In this document: in pieces, positions 60,045-64,000 of the stretch | Numbering within the stretch: position 1 is the first letter of the stretch | Layout of the letters: each line of letters starts with the position of its first letter | Source: Antitrichia curtipendula | Taxonomy: Eukaryota; Streptophyta; Bryopsida; Hypnales; Leucodontaceae | Assembly: GCA_951230915.1 (NCBI GenBank) | Contig: OX579634.1 | Coordinates: forward strand, 49,799,570 to 49,863,569 | Direction of reading: 5' to 3' | DNA length: 64,000 nucleotides | Program-made: the position numbers and the translations under genes | The notes under the pieces: generated by a model | What the model was told of the DNA's origin: nothing | What the model saw: only the letters and a program-made list of their open reading frames with translations | Database searches by the model: none

Positions 60045-62523
60045 CTATACATTCCAGAGATGGACCAAGTGACTTTCCAGATTGATCGACGAGGTCAAAT
60101 GGTCCGTGGCTTGCCTCTTCATGCGGCCCACATGGCAGGTGACGTCGGCTAACGTCTGGTCCCCGCGCGTCCCCATCCTGACGCATCCGTCCATTTGCGG
60201 CTGCATCCAAAACGGACTCTCCTCACACTGCAACCCCGGGAAGACCCCGGCTTCGTGCGTGACCGTGGATCTCGCGTCGTCGAAGGGGATGACGGAGTAC
60301 TCACATTGGTCAGCTCGGGGCCTGCAAGCTGGATTCAGAGTTCGGAACGAGGAGGACGAGCACGGCGCCAGATCGAGATCGAGAGAGTTGGCAGAATGAA
60401 GGCGCATCTGAAACTCCTGGTCGACTTGGAGGTGGTGCAGGAGAGCCGAGTCTGGGAAATAGGGGGGACTGTCTTGGGGAGGAGTGCCGTAGTCGTCCAC
60501 GCTGATCTCCTGTTTGCAGGTCAGGTTGGTGGTGAAGCTTGGATGCTGGAGATGATGGGCGTTGTTGTCGTGGAAGATGAGATTGACTGCGGCGGGAGGA
60601 GGGCTCAGAAGCTCGCCTGGGAGCAGCTGGTTCTGGTCTTCGTCCAAGGAGCACGACGTGTCTTGGCTCTTGGTCTTGAAGACCTTGGTTTTCCTGAAGA
60701 CCCGACACACTACCCAACCATCTAATTCCTGCACAACCACTTGTAACATTGTCAGCCACTGCTCGCAGACGTAAACCTAAGTTGGAAAAACAGAGACATG
60801 CAGTGTGCAAAATCAGATACCTTCTTCTGATCAAAAGGTATATATGTACGTTCGGTACAGCAAGGGGGGTAGTTTGCCTGATGACCCGCAAAACACGACT
60901 AGATAGGTAGCGGGAGGATTGAATGCCACCATAATAATAACACAAACTGGCAAAATGACACTTCGGGTACGTGTCATTGCGCTGTAAAAGAACTACACTA
61001 CACTTCGGGTGTCTTTCACAGGTTGTCATTCAGCTGAAACTGAACTTTACTAAATTTCGGGTGTTATTCGACGCCTACCTTTCTACTATGAACACTACTA
61101 GACTAGCTACTGCTGCTCTAGCCCCTCCTATTTCTTCACGAGTAGAAAGGCAGGGAAAATGACACTAAATCTTTGTAAGACACTTACACTGCTGTTCTTT
61201 TGAAGTTAACCACACCCTCCGTGTCATTCATCTACTCGGTATCAGTGAAGTGGTATCATTAATTCTGGCCACCTCGATCGACAAAGCCAGCAATCTATTC
61301 ACGACCTACAGGAAGTATCATCACTTAGAAATTGTTGTACTACTGATGATCGAATGGAATACTAGTGACTGAGCGATGACATGAATTATTCTAACTAGGG
61401 AGAGGATCGAAAGCGAAGACATACAGTAGTGGATCCGTAGTTGGGGACTCCGCCGGGGGATCCTTCGTCCAGTCGAAACTCGTGCATGATCCAGTCGGAC
61501 TTCTGGCCGTGAGGGGCGCGTCCTTTGTAGAACACCAGCGTCTTGCGCATGCCGATCACGTGGCGGTGCTGCGTGTGAATGGCCTTGTCCCTTCCCGTGG
61601 CCTTCCAGAAACCCGCCGTGGTGGCGCGGTTGGCCCGGTTGCCCGTCGGGTACTTCTTGTCCTTGCGGCTGAAAAAGTACCAGTCGGTCTGGTTCTCCGC
61701 CGCGTCATCGCCTATCCGGCACACTTCTGCAATTCATTCATTCATCCGATCCGACGCGTTGCATCAGCACATCATTTCCAGCACACTAGCTAGTTCCAAC
61801 ACTATGCTCGATCGGTCCATCAATCATTGCCCGTTTCTTAATTGCTTGACTAAACTGTCGATTGTTCTCGCGCGGTTCCAGGTGGTGATTAACATGTGAG
61901 CTAGAAAACTAGTCTGCAGGATCGAAATATCGAGAATCTAACATGTTACAATGTAAACCGGGAATGCCAATGCTGGATCCACCAAGATATATAGAGAGAG
62001 AGAGAATCTCACGGTGCAATTTCTTTACTAGTACTAAATTAACCTCAAACTCATTACAATTATGGTGGATTTCAGTGAAACTAGTGTATGCAGGTTCAAT
62101 TGCCCAACAGAACCTTAGATCTACACTCGTCCTAGTTTTCAGAGATCTCGGCACTTGAAAGTCGTCGGGCACTCTGAGACAGACACGCCATTTCAAGAGT
62201 ATGAGCATATGATAATTATTCCTCCATGCAGACTGGTATCATTTCTACGCGCGAAAGAGGTTTTAGGAAAACCAAGTTGACTAAAAATTAAATGTTCGTA
62301 GAGAGGAGGTATGATTCCGCTAGGTATTATGCAAAACTATAGATTTGGACTGCTTACCGTGGAGGTCCCAGGGCTCGATTTTGTAGAGGTCCAACTCTTG
62401 GATGAGCTGGTCTCGCTGAGCCCTTTCCACTTTGCCGTGTAAGTAATAGCCCACGAGCTCCTCGTCAGTCGGATGGAATCGGAAACCCACCGGGATCGGG
62501 GAGTTGGTGTTGGTGTTGTTCAT
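60045..62523 (-). CDS. NAC-domain transcription factor, three exons, 383 aa
   Basis: Exons on the minus strand: 62523-62358, 61726-61425 and 60728-60045 (stop TAG at 60047-60045). Introns are 631 and 696 bp, begin GTAAGC and GTATGT, and end in GCAG and GCAG; the first falls after codon base 1 and the second between codons, as usual in NAC genes. The domain occupies residues 1 to about 170: [16 protein letters not shown] (subdomain A), IEPWDLH (B), [15 protein letters not shown] and [16 protein letters not shown] (C, DNA-contacting), [20 protein letters not shown] (D) and [11 protein letters not shown] (E). The C-terminus is low-complexity with acidic, His-, Pro- and Ser-rich stretches and ends HLWNV, as in activation regions. 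NAC proteins bind DNA as dimers in the nucleus. The domain resembles the VND/NST/SMB group controlling wall and cap cell fate, but that placement is inference. Confidence 0.95.
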
Positions 62524-64000
62524 TGCAAAGTCTCCTGCAGTTTCTTAGCTCGACGCCTGTAAACACGCCGGATCGGAACCACTGGAATTAGAACTCGGAA
62601 AATCAAAGAGCCTCAATCACTTCTGTTTTGGTTTCTGCCTGTAAGCAGTTTATCAATTATCATGTGCATTGAGATCGTCTAATTCCGCCTACATGAATCA
62701 AAACATTGAAGAAAGTGAGCGTACGTCTACCAATTTGGTACCCAGTTATACACAGCTATCAGGGATTTTCGATCGATCTCTAGTTGGTATATCTAACGTG
62801 TGGCAGACTTCACCTGTGCTTGAAAATCTGCAAAAGCTAGCATCATGTTTTCCTCATTCTCACTCCCATGATGGTGGAGAGTGGGATTAAAACAGGTCCA
62901 ATAGAAGAAAAGATACTTTTCATGAAGTCGAGCTACCACTAGCCAGACACCTGAGAACGTGCATGCGTACAGTCATGAATTTACTTAGAGCAGTTGCATG
63001 AACCAGCCTAAGATATCACAACGCTCACCCTGGATATATCCGAGACTTGACACAGCAATGAACTCCAGAACTCCGTCAACTACATCCTTAAAGAAAAAAA
63101 GCCGTTCACTCTAGATTCTTCGAAAAAAGTGCCTCCGATCTCTTTCAGACAAATTGTACCGCAACTAGGACCATTCTGTAAGCCTAGCTACACATAACCA
63201 CTATCTAGCTGCAAGACACATCTCGATACTTAAGATCACGGGAATAGCCTGATTCTTTTCAAACAATTTAACAGTATGCAGAATTCCTTAGAACCTTCTT
63301 CCAGACTATACGGATCAAACCATTAATCGACAGGAGTTTTCTGTACATTAATCACGGTGGTGGTTTGCTTTATTTAGCAGCATGTTTGAGCTTAATTATG
63401 AAAACGAAAAGGTCCAAAAGGGGAAATTAAAATCGTCCACTGAATAGTACTAGCGACAGACAGGTCAAGTTTGTTGTGGAAAGTTAGAAACCTGTCAAGT
63501 GAAACTAGAATGAAGTCACTGATCGACAAATGACACAATAAGGATTCACCAAAAGTAATGAAGGAGACAATAATTAATCTGTGAGGTGCCTAAACAGCAG
63601 CAAGAATCGTTCTCATCTCAATTCTGAGTACCTGACCTTAACTCCTTATGTGACCTTCGAATATTCTCAGGCTCTCTCCTCTCTCAAACAAGCTTAAGAT
63701 ATGCTGATCGGTTAGGCTTGTAATTCTCGATAGTAAAGATCGAACGTAATACTGCTGCTAACTAGAGTGTTCAGATTTGGTAGGTGTTACATGTACGTTA
63801 AGTGCGGATCACATTGCTTGAAGTAGTACTCTATCTCTCCGACCCTCCACAGCCACGTTATCTGGCATGGAGCCATGGCATAGACTGCTGTCGTGTGAGA
63901 ATACCTTAAATCGTACATGGTCAGTACACCCAGTGCATCGTCATTCCACTTCAGTGTCAACACGTACAGCCACGATCTCTTCAACTAAAACGACAGAAAA
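62524..64000. other. Upstream region of the NAC gene
   Basis: This is presumed promoter and 5' untranslated region. A GCAG followed by GAGACTTTGCAATG just before the start codon could be the acceptor of a 5'-leader intron. No clear TATA box could be tied to a start site. A 65-codon minus-strand ORF at 63984-63787, preceded by TTTTAG, has balanced composition but no recognised family. Confidence 0.4.

Noticed and set aside
60195..61029. ORFs of 176 codons (plus) and 239 codons (minus) over the NAC region
   Set aside because: They are alternate frames of GC-rich NAC exon 3 and intron 2; the conserved NAC residues and splice sites fix the real frame.
63787..63984. 65-codon ORF upstream of the NAC gene
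   Set aside because: Codon content is plausible and TTTTAG precedes it, but no family is recognised and no partner exon is visible, so it is only mentioned.
1..64000. CRISPR arrays, bacterial operons, organelle DNA and rRNA genes
   Set aside because: The window has plant intron-containing coding sequence and eukaryotic transposons. No spaced direct-repeat arrays with unique spacers, no plastid or mitochondrial genes and no rRNA motifs were seen.
1..64000. Known conserved plant microRNA sequences
   Set aside because: Scanning by eye for common families such as miR156, miR160, miR164, miR166, miR171, miR319, miR390, miR396 and miR408 gave no match; the hairpins found lack known mature sequences.

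Overview
This window looks like nuclear DNA of a land plant. It is AT-rich and mostly transposon-derived, with one clearly intact split gene with plant-type GT-AG introns: a NAC-domain transcription factor on the minus strand (60045-62523, three exons, 383 aa). I cannot name the species from sequence alone. The mix of Ty3/gypsy chromovirus, L1-like LINE, CACTA, Mutator-like, pogo-like and mariner-like termini fits any vascular plant or bryophyte with a mid-sized genome.

Layout. 1-10740 is intergenic, with two short tandem duplications, a 437-bp inverted-repeat element and the first copies of a recurring TTAA-flanked repeat; one copy carries a Mutator-like insertion. 10740-18612 is a dead Ty3/gypsy chromovirus with 294-bp LTRs. 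Its protease is split by a 592-bp TTAA-flanked element, and its RNase H is split by a 1.2-kb CACTA element. 18613-28740 is AT-rich spacer with a mini-CACTA, another TTAA element, a 33-bp perfect hairpin, a decayed VPS13 gene fragment (24140-24535), a 740-bp foldback and a pogo-like element with a transposase remnant. 28740-30978 is a CACTA element rich in GTGACTGC-type subterminal repeats. 30982-41700 is spacer with two TTAA elements. About 41775-48480 is a decayed L1-like LINE on the minus strand; it lacks an endonuclease domain and is interrupted by 1.3 kb of foreign DNA. 49000-57760 holds unique-looking sequence, further small inverted-repeat elements and the longest TTAA element. 57760-64000 is the NAC locus and its flanks.

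The observation I rate highest is a repeat family of about ten copies or copy fragments, with termini reading TTAA-CCCCTAAAGGACC and the reverse complement at the other end. The inferred target duplication is TTAA and the terminal repeat begins CCC. One copy interrupts a retrotransposon coding frame, so its empty site can be inferred directly. Those hallmarks match the piggyBac superfamily, which to my knowledge is not a well-described component of land-plant genomes. The copies here are non-autonomous and fall into two groups that share ends but not interiors.

Apart from the NAC gene there is no evidence of cooperating genes. The coding remnants belong to transposons or are gene fragments, and nesting order gives relative ages (gypsy before its two insertions; TTAA copy 6132-7674 before the Mutator-like insertion; LINE before its insertion).
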